Below are positions 12,170 to 12,814 of a stretch of DNA of 12,814 nucleotides, piece after piece. Where the stretch lies: assembly GCA_026786335.1 (NCBI GenBank), contig JAJAYG010000434.1, positions 1-12,814 on the forward strand, read 5' to 3'. Both the position numbers and the translations under genes were made by a program. Origin of the DNA: Chitinophagales bacterium (GTDB lineage: Bacteria > Bacteroidota > Bacteroidia > Chitinophagales > UBA10324). The notes beneath the pieces are model-generated. The model made no database searches, was not told the origin of the DNA, and saw nothing but the letters and a program-made list of their open reading frames with translations. Positions within the stretch are counted from its first letter, which is position 1. Every line of letters begins with the position of its first letter.

Positions 12170-12814
12170 GTGAATTACCTCGATGAGCTTAATGAGATAC
12201 AGCGTGCTGCTGTAACCACCACCGAAGGCCCGGTAATGATTGTTGCAGGACCCGGCTCTGGAAAAACCCGGGTGCTCACTTACCGCATTGCGCATTTAGT
12301 TCAACTCGGTGTTGATCCTTTTAGAATTCTTGCACTTACCTTCACAAACAAAGCGGCAGCAGAAATGCGCACGCGGGTAGAAAAAATTTGCGGCGCCGAG
12401 GCACGCAATCTTTATGTAGGAACTTTTCACTCTGTGTTTGCACGCATCTTAAGATACGAGGCAGAGAAACTGGGCTACCCTTCTAACTTCACTATATATG
12501 ATACCGATGATTCGCGCTCGCTCATAAAATCAATTGTGAAAGAAAACGGATTGAATGATACACTCTACAAACCAAGCATAGTCCACAACAGAATTTCATC
12601 TGCTAAAAATGCATTGGTGGGTCCTAAAGAATACCAGAACGACATCAACATCACAGCGGATGATGCCGCATCTGGGCGACCAAAGATTGGATTGTTGTAT
12701 GAGCTTTATGCAAAGCGATGCTTTATGGCAGGCGCCATGGACTTCGATGATCTTCTTTACAAAATGAATTACCTGCTTTCGAAATTCCCTGATGTGTTGT
12801 TTAAGTATCAGAAC
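12170..12814 (+). CDS. pcrA: UvrD/PcrA-type superfamily 1A DNA helicase, 5' part
   Basis: 215 codons present; the gene runs off the window end (whole proteins are about 700-780 residues). It is a 3'-5' DNA helicase of repair and replication-conflict resolution. Visible motifs: Q-motif region LNEIQRAAV (7-15, Gln11), Walker A AGPGSGKT (26-33), motif Ia LALTFTNKAAAEMRTR (54-69), GTFHSVFARILR (84-95), YPSNFTIYDTDDS (103-115) and FDDLL (192-196). The start is GTG 12170 (MNYLDELNEIQ). TGA at 12164-12166 in the same frame rules out a longer form, and no in-frame ATG occurs before the Walker A region. Sequence texture (GC-richer codons, no decay) differs from the preceding genes, as expected for a core gene. 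UvrD and PcrA cannot be told apart from this part; the symbol follows usual naming. Confidence 0.92.
   Translation, partial: MNYLDELNEIQRAAVTTTEGPVMIVAGPGSGKTRVLTYRIAHLVQLGVDPFRILALTFTNKAAAEMRTRVEKICGAEARNLYVGTFHSVFARILRYEAEKLGYPSNFTIYDTDDSRSLIKSIVKENGLNDTLYKPSIVHNRISSAKNALVGPKEYQNDINITADDAASGRPKIGLLYELYAKRCFMAGAMDFDDLLYKMNYLLSKFPDVLFKYQN

Overview
The window is AT-rich and most likely comes from a member of the Bacteroidota (Cytophaga/Flavobacterium/Sphingobacterium relatives). The main evidence is a secreted protein with a type IX secretion C-terminal sorting domain (IYPNPS... GTYLLKI...), small lipoproteins of a Bacteroidota type, weak or absent Shine-Dalgarno sequences, and PcrA-type helicase and LdhA-type dehydrogenase sequences of Bacteroidota flavour. 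I see no rRNA, tRNA, CRISPR array, transposase or integrase.

Left part (1-3454) looks like the edge of a metal/copper-related and secreted-protein neighbourhood that is decaying. It starts with the C-terminal outer-membrane barrel end of a CopB / multicopper-oxidase-like protein broken by a TAA. A 560-bp stretch without intact genes follows. Two related small lipoprotein genes lie on the minus strand, with the 3' stub of a third copy beside them. A divergent T9SS-exported, Asp-box (sialidase-like) protein is interrupted by one in-frame TGA.

Central part (3635-11931) is a one-directional series on the plus strand: MgtC/DUF4010 membrane protein; a small two-TM protein with a SDFDPNPYSERTLSDDF motif; an ATP-cone plus Mrr-like PD-(D/E)XK nuclease fusion; a ChaN/Tiki haem-binding-like protein; stubs of lost genes, including the first 39 codons of a Na/Pi cotransporter; an LdhA-type D-lactate dehydrogenase; a P2A (Ca2+-type) P-type ATPase; and a frameshifted remnant of a secreted, possibly thioredoxin-like gene. 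Four stop/start junctions use the overlap ATGA, and three of them now join an intact gene to a broken partner. The last 64 bp of the ATP-cone gene occur again, 57/64 identical and still in frame, directly before the ATPase start codon. The ancestral layout was therefore ATP-cone nuclease overlapping P-type ATPase. The two intact genes are now separated by about 2.8 kb of DNA carrying ChaN, debris and ldhA, bounded by direct repeats.

Right end (12170-12814) is the start of an unrelated housekeeping gene, a UvrD/PcrA superfamily 1 helicase with a GTG start, cut by the window edge.

The central genes suggest an ion-homeostasis / fermentative or energy-stress set: Mg2+/Ca2+-type transport, phosphate transport (lost), haem or cofactor handling, lactate fermentation and nucleotide sensing. 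That functional grouping is inference. The sequence itself shows conserved coupling and repeated duplication followed by decay.
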